Origin: Actinomycetes bacterium
Lineage (GTDB): Bacteria; Actinomycetota; Acidimicrobiia; Acidimicrobiales; Microtrichaceae
Direction of reading: 5' to 3'
DNA length: 64,000 bases
Assembly: GCA_024222295.1 (NCBI GenBank)
Contig: JAAEPF010000023.1
Coordinates: 248,001-312,000 of the forward strand
Below, in pieces: positions 43,612-51,986 of this stretch; the stretch's first letter is position 1, and the number at the start of each line of letters is the position of its first letter. Position numbers and translations under genes: made by a program. The notes under the pieces were generated by a model, which made no database searches, was not told where the DNA came from, and saw only the letters and a list, made by a program, of their open reading frames with translations.

Positions 43612-44760
43612 GTGCTGGGCATCGTCGGGGGTGGGCAGCTCGCGCGGATGCTCACCGAGGCCGCGACGCCGCTGGGCGTCGTTGTCAGGGTGCTGGCGGC
43701 CGAGGGCGAGCAGGGCGCCATCGGCGTTGCATCGGATGTCGTGACCGGCTCCGCGGCCGATCCCGAAGCGCTCAGGTCGTTTGCCGGTTCCGTGGACGTG
43801 CTGACCATCGACCATGAGAACGTGGACCACGACACATTCGCGGTGCTGCAGCAGCAGGGCGTGGCCGTGCGGCCCTCGGTGTCCACGCTGGCCTATTCCG
43901 ACAAGGCCCACCAGAGACGCAGTTTCGCAGCGGCAGGACTCCCCGTGCCTGACTTCGCGGTGGTGAACCCTGTCTCGGACCTCGAGGGTGCGACCCGCGA
44001 GAGCCGGGGGTTCGCAGCCCGACACGGCGGCCGGCTCGTCGCCAAGGCGTCGCGCGGGGGCTATGACGGCCGCGGCGTCTGGATGCTCGCCGAGGCCGAC
44101 ATCGAGTCCTTCCTGGCCGACTACGAGGGCGCCCCCCTCGTGTTGGAGCCACGCCTCGACCTGGACATCGAGCTCGCCGTGCTGGTGGCTCGCAGTCCGT
44201 CGGGACAGGTGCGCACCTGGCCGGTGCTCGAGACCGTGCAGGTGGACGGAATGTGCGACGAGGTCGTGTTCCCGGCTCCGCTCGACGAGGCAACCTCGAG
44301 CCGGGCCCGCGAGGTGGCCACCGCAGTCGCGGACGTGACAGGTGCTGTCGGCGTGCTCGCAATCGAGTTGTTCGTCACCGGGGGAGAGGTGCTGGTCAAC
44401 GAGATCGCTCCGCGCGTGCACAACTCGGGACACATGTCCATCGAAGCGTTCGCCACCTCGCAGTTCGAGCAGCACATCCGCGCAGTGCTCGACTGGCCGC
44501 TCGGGCCCACGGATCCCACAGCTCCGGTCGCGGTGATGGCCAACGTGATCGGTCAGGCGGGTCGTGACCCGCTCGACCGACAGCCGCTCGCTCTGGAAAT
44601 GGTGCCCGAAGCGCACTTGCACCTCTATGCAAAGACCCCGCGCGACAAGCGCAAGATCGGTCACGTGACCGTGCTGGGCGACGACCGCGAGGCCGTGAGG
44701 GCGGCCGCAGCCCGTGCGGCGGCTGTGCTCGCCGGCGATGACCCGTACGATGGCCGGTGA
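43612..44760 (+). CDS. purK: N5-carboxyaminoimidazole ribonucleotide synthase
   Basis: 382 residues from GTG 43612, where [18 protein letters not shown] begins as in other PurK proteins. ATP-grasp motifs follow: [18 protein letters not shown], the acidic [20 protein letters not shown] and [18 protein letters not shown]. It carboxylates AIR with ATP and bicarbonate to N5-CAIR, the substrate of PurE. The start is the least certain part: an upstream GTG (43517) would overlap purD. The stop overlaps purE. Confidence 0.94.
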   Translation: MLGIVGGGQLARMLTEAATPLGVVVRVLAAEGEQGAIGVASDVVTGSAADPEALRSFAGSVDVLTIDHENVDHDTFAVLQQQGVAVRPSVSTLAYSDKAHQRRSFAAAGLPVPDFAVVNPVSDLEGATRESRGFAARHGGRLVAKASRGGYDGRGVWMLAEADIESFLADYEGAPLVLEPRLDLDIELAVLVARSPSGQVRTWPVLETVQVDGMCDEVVFPAPLDEATSSRAREVATAVADVTGAVGVLAIELFVTGGEVLVNEIAPRVHNSGHMSIEAFATSQFEQHIRAVLDWPLGPTDPTAPVAVMANVIGQAGRDPLDRQPLALEMVPEAHLHLYAKTPRDKRKIGHVTVLGDDREAVRAAAARAAAVLAGDDPYDGR

Positions 44761-45266
44761 TGAGCGACAGCGACGGTGAGACCAAGCCCCTCGTGGGAAT
44801 CATCATGGGCAGCAGCAGCGACGCTCCTGTGATGGCAGAGGCCGCGGACGCGCTCGCCGAGTTCGGCATCGACCACGAAGTGCACGTTGTGTCGGCGCAC
44901 CGCAGCCCGGAGAGGATGGTCGACTACGCCCGCAACGCCGCCGGTCGCGGCCTGCGCGTCATCGTGGCGGGCGCCGGCGGAGCGGCGCACCTACCCGGGA
45001 TGGTCGCATCGTTGACGACCCTTCCCGTGATCGGCGTGCCGGTGCCCACGAAGCACCTCGGCGGGCAGGACTCGCTGCTGTCGATCGCCCAGATGCCCGG
45101 GGGAGTCCCGGTGGCCACGATGGCCATCGGCGGGGCGCGCAACGCCGGCCTGATGGCGGCGCGGATCCTCGGCACCTCGGACCCGGAGTTGGCTGAGGCG
45201 CTGGAGCAGTTCCGGCTGTCGCTCGTGGACTACTCGGTGAACCAGGACGCCGGGCTGGAGCGCTGA
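44757..45266 (+). CDS. purE: N5-carboxyaminoimidazole ribonucleotide mutase
   Basis: 169 residues from GTG 44757, overlapping the purK stop (GTGATGA); ATG 44760 is equally possible. The class I PurE motif [25 protein letters not shown] (catalytic His) and [15 protein letters not shown] are intact, as are [17 protein letters not shown] and [11 protein letters not shown]. It shifts the carboxylate of N5-CAIR to give CAIR. The purK-purE pair is translationally coupled. Confidence 0.96.
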   Translation: MMSDSDGETKPLVGIIMGSSSDAPVMAEAADALAEFGIDHEVHVVSAHRSPERMVDYARNAAGRGLRVIVAGAGGAAHLPGMVASLTTLPVIGVPVPTKHLGGQDSLLSIAQMPGGVPVATMAIGGARNAGLMAARILGTSDPELAEALEQFRLSLVDYSVNQDAGLER

Positions 45267-45284
45267 CGCGACCGGCTGCTGGTC

Positions 45285-45623
45285 TCAGAACCTCTTCGAC
45301 CAACCGCCGGCTTGTTCGGCATCGATCTCACCTGCCAACCACGCCTCGTCGGAGTCCTCGGACTCGGTCGGCGCGGGTGGTGGGAGGGGCTCCGGTGCCT
45401 CGTCGGCCTTGTCGGCCAGCCGTTGCTTGACCTGCTTGTTCGCCAGCCGTGGCCGTCCCGTGTGCTGCTTGCGCACGCCACCCGCCTCCAGCGCACATGA
45501 AATGCAGAGCGGAGCCTTGGCGAGGCCGAATGGGAACACCACGCATTCGGGGCAGAACTCGTGTCCACAGCGGCCACAAACGTGATCGGACACTGCCATC
45601 GGGTGTTGCACGCATGATCCCAT
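45285..45623 (-). CDS. Small zinc-ribbon/B-box-like protein, unknown function
   Basis: 112 residues from ATG 45621. The N-terminal 45 residues carry CxxC-type pairs and histidines (CVQHPMAVSDHVCGRCGHEF, then CPECVVFPFG and CISCAL), as in B-box-like zinc domains that precede membrane or proteolytic domains in actinobacteria. The rest is a basic segment followed by a Pro/Glu-rich tail with no domain. It lies opposite to, and upstream of, purB inside the purine run and could be a small scaffold. The role is unknown. Confidence 0.68.
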   Translation of the reverse strand: MGSCVQHPMAVSDHVCGRCGHEFCPECVVFPFGLAKAPLCISCALEAGGVRKQHTGRPRLANKQVKQRLADKADEAPEPLPPPAPTESEDSDEAWLAGEIDAEQAGGWSKRF

Positions 45624-45736
45624 GCCCTCCGATCGGCGTCCGGTGGCGCGTTCTTGAAGGATTCGGCAGCCTCCGGCGGACCCGTCGCGTGGCGACGGAG
45701 GCAGCTCCGGTCGCCGGGTTGGGCGAGAATGGCTGT

Positions 45737-47170
45737 GTGAGCGAACCAGGCCCAGTTCCCAACGTCCTCGCCAACCGCTACGCCAGCGTCGAGATGACGC
45801 AGCTCTGGTCCCCCGACCACAAGGTCGTGCTGGAGCGCCGGCTGTGGCTGGCCGTGATGCGAGCCCAGGCCGAGCTCGGCGTCGACATCCCGACCGAGGC
45901 GATAGCGGCCTATGAGTCCGTGGTCGACGAGGTCGACCTCGAGTCGATCGCAGCGCGCGAGCGCGTCACGCGCCACGACGTGAAAGCCCGCATCGAGGAG
46001 TTCTCCGACCTTGCCGGCCACGAGTACGCACACACCGGGATGACATCGCGCGATCTCACCGAGAACGTCGAGCAGTTGCAGGTGCGCCGGTCCCTGGAGA
46101 TGATGCGTGACCGTTCGGTGGCGGCACTCGTGCGCCTGGCGGATCTTGCGGTCGAACATGGAGAAACCGTCGTGGTCGGTCGCAGCCACAACGTGGCCGC
46201 CCAGGCCACGACGCTCGGCAAGCGCTTCGCCAACGCCGGCCAGGAGCTGCTGGTCGCTCATCGAGCGCTCCAGGGCCTGATCGACACGTACCCGCTGCGC
46301 GGCCTGAAGGGGCCGGTGGGCACACAGCAGGACCAGCTCGACCTGCTCGACGGTGATGTCGATGCAGTCGAGCGGCTGGAGGCGGCTGTCGCCCGACACC
46401 TCGGGTTCGCCAACGTGCTCGGCAGCGTTGGTCAGGTATACCCGCGCTCGATGGACCTGCAGGTGGTGTCGGCGCTGGTGCACCTGGTGGCGGGGCCGGC
46501 CTCACTGGCCACCACGATCCGGTTGATGGCCGGCAACGAGTTGGTCACCGAGGGGTTCCGCGAGGGTCAGGTGGGGTCGTCCGCGATGCCCCACAAGATG
46601 AACTCGCGCAGTTGCGAGCGGATCTCGGGATTCCGCGTGATCCTCGATGGCCACCTCACCATGGCTGCGGGCATGGCAGGCGAGCAGTGGAACGAGGGCG
46701 ACGTGTCGTGTTCGGTGGTTCGACGGGTCCTGCTGCCCGACGCGTTCTTCGCCGCCGACGGCGTGTTCCAGACGCTGCTGGACGTGCTCGGGGGTTTCGG
46801 TTCATACCCGGCCGTGATCGACCGCGAGCTGCGGCGCTACCTGCCGTTCCTCGCGACCACGAGCGTTCTCATGGCAGCTGTTCGAAACGGCGTGGGTCGC
46901 GAGGCCGCGCACGAAGCCATCAAGGAGAACGCGGTGGCCGTTGCGCTCGACATGCGTGAGCACGGCACCGAGGTGAACGATCTCGTTGAGCGCCTGGCCG
47001 CCGATCCCCGCCTCGGTCTCGACCAGCAAACGCTTCGGGAGGCGATCGGGGATCCGGTGCGATTCGTGGGTCGTGCCCCCGCGCAGGTCGCCGCCTTCGC
47101 GTCGGAGGTGGCAGGTATCGCCGCCGAGTTCCCCGAGGCCGCTGCGTACGAGGCGGGCGACATTCTGTGA
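45737..47170 (+). CDS. purB: Adenylosuccinate lyase
   Basis: 477 residues from GTG 45737, which follows a GAGAAT -10-like box; the upstream frame to 45449 is antisense to the zinc-ribbon gene. It starts PNVLANRYASVEMTQLWSPD, has AHTGMTSRDLTENVEQLQ with the catalytic His region, and the fumarase-superfamily signature GSSAMPHKMNSRSCERISG. It makes two fumarate-releasing steps: SAICAR to AICAR and adenylosuccinate to AMP. purC overlaps its stop by 4 nt. Confidence 0.96.
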   Translation: MSEPGPVPNVLANRYASVEMTQLWSPDHKVVLERRLWLAVMRAQAELGVDIPTEAIAAYESVVDEVDLESIAARERVTRHDVKARIEEFSDLAGHEYAHTGMTSRDLTENVEQLQVRRSLEMMRDRSVAALVRLADLAVEHGETVVVGRSHNVAAQATTLGKRFANAGQELLVAHRALQGLIDTYPLRGLKGPVGTQQDQLDLLDGDVDAVERLEAAVARHLGFANVLGSVGQVYPRSMDLQVVSALVHLVAGPASLATTIRLMAGNELVTEGFREGQVGSSAMPHKMNSRSCERISGFRVILDGHLTMAAGMAGEQWNEGDVSCSVVRRVLLPDAFFAADGVFQTLLDVLGGFGSYPAVIDRELRRYLPFLATTSVLMAAVRNGVGREAAHEAIKENAVAVALDMREHGTEVNDLVERLAADPRLGLDQQTLREAIGDPVRFVGRAPAQVAAFASEVAGIAAEFPEAAAYEAGDIL

Positions 47171-48084
47171 GCACGCTGGCTGCCACACCTCCGCTGGACC
47201 TGGAGCACCTGCACCGGGGGAAGGTCCGGGACCTGTTCGATGCCGGCGACGGCCGGATCCTCATGGTGGCGAGCGACCGGCTGAGCGCGTTCGATGTGGT
47301 CATGGCGGAGCCCGTGCCCGACAAGGGCAGGGTGCTCACTGCCATGTCGTCGTTCTGGTTCGACGAGCTGTCCGATGTGATCGGCAACCATCTGGTGTCG
47401 ACCGACCTCGCGGCCCTGCCCGAGCCGGCACGCCTCGACGAGTTGGCCGGGCGCGTGATGCTGTGCCGACGGGCGCGGATGCTGCCGATCGAGTGCATCG
47501 TGCGCGGCTACGTGGCCGGCTCGGCTTGGAAGGAGTACAGCCGCAACGGCACGATCCACCACATGGAGGCGCCCGCCGGCCTCACGGAGGCCGAGCGCCT
47601 GCCCTCGCCGATGTTCACACCGTCGACCAAGGCCGAAGTCGGCGACCACGACGAGAACATCGCATTTGATGTCGCCGTCGAGATGGTGGGCGGCGATGTG
47701 GCCGAAGCCGCCCGGGAGTTGAGCCTGGCCATGTTCGAGCGTGCTTCCGCCCGGGCAGAAGCAGCGGGCTTCCTGCTGGCCGACACCAAGTTCGAGCTCG
47801 GCTTCGTCACCGACGAGTCGGGCGCGGACCAGTTGGTGGTGGCCGATGAGGTGCTCACGCCCGACTCGTCAAGGTTCTGGGCGGCTGCCGACTGGTCACC
47901 CGGATCCACTCCCCACGGCTTCGACAAGCAGCCGGTGCGGGACTTTCTCGACGGCCTCGAATGGGACAAGACGCCACCTCCACCGGCGCTCCCAGCCGAG
48001 GTGGTGGACGCGACCGCGCAGCGCTACCGCGACGCCTACGAGCAGATCTGTGGCCTCTCGCTGCACGACTGGCCCGGCGCCTGA
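47167..48084 (+). CDS. purC: Phosphoribosylaminoimidazole-succinocarboxamide synthase (SAICAR synthetase)
   Basis: 305 residues from GTG 47167, sharing GTGA with purB. Conserved parts are HRGKVRDLFDAGDGRILMVA, SDRLSAFDVVMAEPVPDKG, PIECIVRGYVAGSAWKEY and the ADTKFELGF, VADEVLTPDSSRFW and FDKQPVRDFL motifs. The length fits the longer PurC type found in actinobacteria. It couples CAIR with aspartate using ATP. Confidence 0.96.
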   Translation: MSTLAATPPLDLEHLHRGKVRDLFDAGDGRILMVASDRLSAFDVVMAEPVPDKGRVLTAMSSFWFDELSDVIGNHLVSTDLAALPEPARLDELAGRVMLCRRARMLPIECIVRGYVAGSAWKEYSRNGTIHHMEAPAGLTEAERLPSPMFTPSTKAEVGDHDENIAFDVAVEMVGGDVAEAARELSLAMFERASARAEAAGFLLADTKFELGFVTDESGADQLVVADEVLTPDSSRFWAAADWSPGSTPHGFDKQPVRDFLDGLEWDKTPPPPALPAEVVDATAQRYRDAYEQICGLSLHDWPGA

Positions 48085-48138
48085 GCGCTGTCAGGGGCCC
48101 TGTCGGAGCATCCCTTCGGGGTGTGCCAATGTTGGGCC

Positions 48139-48393
48139 ATGACCTTCGATGTCGTGGTTGAAGTGACCCTCCGCCCCGGGATCGCCGATCCTCAGGGAGC
48201 GACGATCGAACGTGCCCTGCCGGCGCTCGGCTTTGACGGCGTGAGCGACGTTGCGGTGGGCAAGAGCATCCGGTTCACGCTGGAAGGCGCGGACGAGGCG
48301 GCTGCTCGTGCCGAGGTCGACGACCTGTGCCACCGCTTCCTGTCGAACCCGGTGATCGAAGACACTGCGGTCACCCTTTCGGCGGCTTCCTGA
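48139..48393 (+). CDS. purS: FGAM synthase subunit PurS
   Basis: 84 residues from ATG 48139. VVVEVTLRPGIADPQGATIE, ALPALGFDGVSDVAVGKSI and the LCHRFLSNPVIEDTAV end are standard PurS. It bridges PurQ and PurL in the three-part FGAM synthase. Its TGA overlaps the purQ ATG by one base. Confidence 0.93.
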   Translation: MTFDVVVEVTLRPGIADPQGATIERALPALGFDGVSDVAVGKSIRFTLEGADEAAARAEVDDLCHRFLSNPVIEDTAVTLSAAS

Positions 48394-49073
48394 TGGCAAC
48401 CAAGGTCGCAGTGGTGCGCTTCCCGGGCACGAACTGCGAGTTCGACGTCGTGGAAGCTGTCGAGCAGCTCGGTGCAACCGCCGAGCTGGTGTTCCATGAC
48501 AGCACCGATCTCGGCGGCGCCGACTGCGTGGTCATCGCTGGTGGGTTCGCCCATGGCGACTACCTGCGGCCCGGGGCCATCGCCCGCTTCTCACCGGTTA
48601 TGGACGAAGTGAGCGCACTCGCTGCCGACGGTGGGGCTGTCGTCGGAATCTGCAATGGCTTCCAGGTGCTCACCGAAACACATCTGCTTCCCGGTGCACT
48701 CCAGAAGAATGCAGGGCTGAAGTTCCGCTGCGGGCAGGCACGAATCCGTGTCGAGACGACCGACTCGGTACTCACCTCCGAGGCGACTGTTGGTGACGAG
48801 CTGTCGATCCCGATCAACCACTTCGAGGGCAATTACACATGTTCCGGGGAGACCCTCGCCGAGCTGCGGTCCGAGGACCGGATCGTGTTCCGCTATGTCG
48901 ACAACCCCAACGGTTCTATTGACGACATAGCGGGTATCTGCAACGAGGGGCGCAACGTGGTGGGGCTAATGCCCCACCCCGAGCGGGCATGCCATCCGCT
49001 ACTCGGCTCAACCGATGGCGTCCCCCTGATGCGCTCGCTGCTGGCTGCGCCGCTGGCGGTCGCGGCCGGCTAG
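48393..49073 (+). CDS. purQ: FGAM synthase glutaminase subunit PurQ
   Basis: 226 residues from ATG 48393 (TGATG coupling with purS). Class I glutaminase: VAVVRFPGTNCEFDVV, CVVIAGGFAHGDYLRPGA, the nucleophile VVGICNGFQVL, and the His-Glu pair in GLMPHPERACHP. It supplies ammonia from glutamine to PurL. Its TAG stop overlaps the stop of the opposite-strand gene at 49070 (shared CTAG). Confidence 0.96.
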   Translation: MATKVAVVRFPGTNCEFDVVEAVEQLGATAELVFHDSTDLGGADCVVIAGGFAHGDYLRPGAIARFSPVMDEVSALAADGGAVVGICNGFQVLTETHLLPGALQKNAGLKFRCGQARIRVETTDSVLTSEATVGDELSIPINHFEGNYTCSGETLAELRSEDRIVFRYVDNPNGSIDDIAGICNEGRNVVGLMPHPERACHPLLGSTDGVPLMRSLLAAPLAVAAG

Positions 49074-49477
49074 CTGACGGCTCCGCGACCTATGCCGGCG
49101 GCCTTGAGGGTTGCTGCTGGCACACCCACCTCGCGCCAGGCTCCGTAGCTGATGCCCTTGCGGCCGCTGTACCCGGCTGCGACATCCACGAAGGCCTTCT
49201 CGATCTCAGCGAACTCCGACGCGTTTTCCGTGCTGGCCAGCTCGTTGCGGAGGTCGATCCGCTCCTGCACCAGATTGAGCCTCTTGAGCGGATCCGAGTC
49301 GGCAATGGTCGCTTCGATGCCATCAAGACGCTTGCGGATGCTCTCGGGTGTGCGCTTACGGCCGCGCTTGGGCTTGTTTTCCTCGAGTGCTTCGAGGTAG
49401 GCCTTCACAACGCGACCTTCGACGCGCCCGGCGGCCATTGCCTTCTTGTGTGAATCGGAAACCTGTCGCTTTGCCAT
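49070..49477 (-). CDS. Conserved actinobacterial-type basic helical protein, unknown function
   Basis: 135 residues from ATG 49475. The sequence is charged and mostly helical: a Lys/Arg-rich first third (KKAMAAGRVEGRVVKAY, ENKPKRGRKRTPESIRKRL), a central coiled-coil-like part (KRLNLVQERIDLRNELAS) and a C-terminal segment GISYGAWREVGVPAATLKAA with an HTH-like look. The KRGRKR stretch is AT-hook-like, so DNA binding is possible. I recall similar hypothetical proteins but no function. It sits opposite to the purine genes and its stop codon overlaps that of purQ. Confidence 0.72.
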   Translation of the reverse strand: MAKRQVSDSHKKAMAAGRVEGRVVKAYLEALEENKPKRGRKRTPESIRKRLDGIEATIADSDPLKRLNLVQERIDLRNELASTENASEFAEIEKAFVDVAAGYSGRKGISYGAWREVGVPAATLKAAGIGRGAVS

Positions 49478-49650
49478 AGTCGCGAATATATCCCCGCGCT
49501 CGGCGGATGCAAGGCGGCGCACCCGGTCAACGCCATTGACGGAATGCGCGGCGGTCCATTTGGGCAATAGAGTCAGTTGGGGTCCTCATCCCGAGCGGAC
49601 GATGCGACGTGGTCTGATGCATGCCCCGGCGGCTTGTAGGTTTGGCCGCG

Positions 49651-51876
49651 ATGTCGAGTGATGCAGCAGATGAGGCGACATACCGGGCCCTCGGGCTCAC
49701 CGATGACGAGTACGACCTGATTGCGTCGACCCTCGATCGCGCGCCCAACCACCTCGAACTGGCCATGTACTCGGTCATGTGGTCCGAGCACTGCTCCTAC
49801 AAGAGCTCGCGGATCCATCTGAAGCGCTTCCCCACGGAGGCCCCATGGGTATTGGTGGGTCCTGGCGAGGGAGCCGGGGTCATCGATGTCGGCGACGGAA
49901 TCGCAGTGGCCATCCGAATCGAGAGCCACAACCATCCGAGCGCGATCGAGCCGCACCAGGGAGCTGCCACAGGTGTTGGCGGCATTCTGCGCGACATCTT
50001 CTCGGTCGGCGCACGACCGATCGCGGTCATGGATCCACTGCGGTTCGGCCCGCTCGAGGACGCGAGGTCGCGCTGGATCGCCGAGGGTGTGGTGTCGGGA
50101 ATCTCCCACTACGGCAATTCCGTCGGGGTGCCGACGGTCGGCGGCGAGACCGTCTTTGACGAGACCTACGCTGACAACCCGCTGGTCAACGTGTTGTGCC
50201 TCGGCACCATGCCAACGGAGAGGCTGGTGCTCGGTCGGGCAGAAGGCACGGGCAACCTCGCGGTCCTGCTCGGCTCCTCGACCGGGCGCGACGGCATCGG
50301 CGGTGTGTCGGTGCTGGCCTCAGCGGGCTTTTCGGACTCTGAGGCCGACGCCGGTAAGCGCCCCAGCGTGCAGGTGGGTGATCCGTTCGAGGAGAAGCGG
50401 CTGATCGAGGCGTGCCTTGAACTGCTCGACCGCGACCTGGCCGTGGGAGTGCAGGACCTCGGCGGTGCCGGCATCACCTGTGCCACGTCTGAGACCGCTG
50501 CCAAGGGTGGCGCCGGCATGGACGTGGTGGTCAGTTCGATACCGGCGCGCGAACCCCACATGGAGCCCTTCGAGGTGATGACCTCGGAGTCCCAGGAGCG
50601 CATGCTCGCCATCGTGGAGCCGGCCAAGCTCGACGATGTGCTCGACATCGCGCGGCGCTGGGAGGTCACCGCCACGGTCATCGGCGACGTGACCGGAAGT
50701 GGCAAGCTCAGGGTGCTCGACGGCCCGGATGGCGAAGTGCTCGCGGAGGTGCCCGCCAGCTCACTCGAGCACGACGCTCCGCTGTATGACCGTCCGCGCG
50801 CCGAGCCCGCGGACCTTGCCCAGCGCCGGACCGACTCGGCTGATCGCCTCGATCCGGGTGACCCGGCTGCTGACCTTCTCGCCATGCTCGCAGGCACCGA
50901 GTGGGTCTGGTCCCAATACGACCACATGCTGTTCCTCAACACCGTCGCCGGGCCCGGCTCCGACGCGGCCGTGCTGCGCCTCAAGCACCCCACCACGGGT
51001 GCCGACACGGGGCGCGGCCTTGCGGTCACCACCGATGGCAACCACCTGTGGTGTGCGGTCGACCCCCGCGCGGGCGGTGCGATGACGGTCGTGGAGTCGG
51101 TCATGAACCTCGCGGTGGTGGGCGCTGAGCCAAGGGCGATGGTCAACTGCCTCAACTTCGGCAACCCGGAGCACCCCGAGGTGATGTGGCAGCTGTCCGA
51201 GGCGGTTGATGGACTGTCAGCGGCACTCGACGCATTCGGCGTGCCCTGCGTGGGCGGCAACGTGAGCCTCTACAACGAGTCCCGCGGCTCTGATATCGAC
51301 CCCACGCCGATAATCGGGTTGCTCGGCGTGATCGCCTCGCTCGACGAGCCACCCCCGCCACCGACACTCGTCGACGGCGGTCGGCTGCTGCTGGTCGGCG
51401 ACGCCCCGTCGGGCCTCTCGGGCTCTCGTTGGGCTGCGACAAGGGGTCACCGCGGCCGTGGTGAGCTGCCGGCGACCGACCTTGCCACCGCCGGCCGTAC
51501 CGCCGCTGTCGTGCGGGACCTGGTTCGCCATCCGGCGGTGCTCGGTGCCCACGATGTCGCTTCCGGAGGGGTAGGCCTTGCCTTGGCCGAGATGTGTGCA
51601 TCGGCGGGTATCGGAGCCACGGTGGCGAGGATCGCGGACCATGTGGAGCTGTTCTCCGAGGCGCCGGGGCGCGCTCTGCTCTGTGTCGACCCGGAGCAGG
51701 TGGCCGAGGTCGTCGCCACCATCGAGGCAGCCGGTGTGTCTTGTTCGCGCATCGGCGTGGCGGGAGGCGACTCGTTGTCGGTCAAGGGCCTGCTCGACCT
51801 GCCCGTTGCCGATCTGGTCGGCGCGTGGAGCGACACACTGCCGGACGCCCTCGGCTCGGGTACGACCCAGGGGTAA
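49651..51876 (+). CDS. purL: FGAM synthase large subunit PurL (small-type)
   Basis: 741 residues from ATG 49651, with a TAGGTT -10-like box 8 nt upstream. Motifs include MYSVMWSEHCSYKSSRIHLK, AVAIRIESHNHPSAIEPHQG, GVGGILRDIFSVGARPIAV, VGVQDLGGAGITCATSE and VNCLNFGNPEHPEVMWQL. The length is that of PurL needing separate PurS and PurQ, both encoded just upstream. It forms FGAM from FGAR. A short opposite-strand gene separates it from purQ. Confidence 0.97.
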   Translation: MSSDAADEATYRALGLTDDEYDLIASTLDRAPNHLELAMYSVMWSEHCSYKSSRIHLKRFPTEAPWVLVGPGEGAGVIDVGDGIAVAIRIESHNHPSAIEPHQGAATGVGGILRDIFSVGARPIAVMDPLRFGPLEDARSRWIAEGVVSGISHYGNSVGVPTVGGETVFDETYADNPLVNVLCLGTMPTERLVLGRAEGTGNLAVLLGSSTGRDGIGGVSVLASAGFSDSEADAGKRPSVQVGDPFEEKRLIEACLELLDRDLAVGVQDLGGAGITCATSETAAKGGAGMDVVVSSIPAREPHMEPFEVMTSESQERMLAIVEPAKLDDVLDIARRWEVTATVIGDVTGSGKLRVLDGPDGEVLAEVPASSLEHDAPLYDRPRAEPADLAQRRTDSADRLDPGDPAADLLAMLAGTEWVWSQYDHMLFLNTVAGPGSDAAVLRLKHPTTGADTGRGLAVTTDGNHLWCAVDPRAGGAMTVVESVMNLAVVGAEPRAMVNCLNFGNPEHPEVMWQLSEAVDGLSAALDAFGVPCVGGNVSLYNESRGSDIDPTPIIGLLGVIASLDEPPPPPTLVDGGRLLLVGDAPSGLSGSRWAATRGHRGRGELPATDLATAGRTAAVVRDLVRHPAVLGAHDVASGGVGLALAEMCASAGIGATVARIADHVELFSEAPGRALLCVDPEQVAEVVATIEAAGVSCSRIGVAGGDSLSVKGLLDLPVADLVGAWSDTLPDALGSGTTQG

Positions 51877-51986
51877 CCGCCGCCGGGCCCGGCGCCCGGC
51901 TGGATCGCCGAGATGGTGGTCCGTAGCCTGTTGTGTACGCAGAATCGCCCTCTGGAGAGGGTGTGAGCCCAGGTGGGAGCAAGGCA

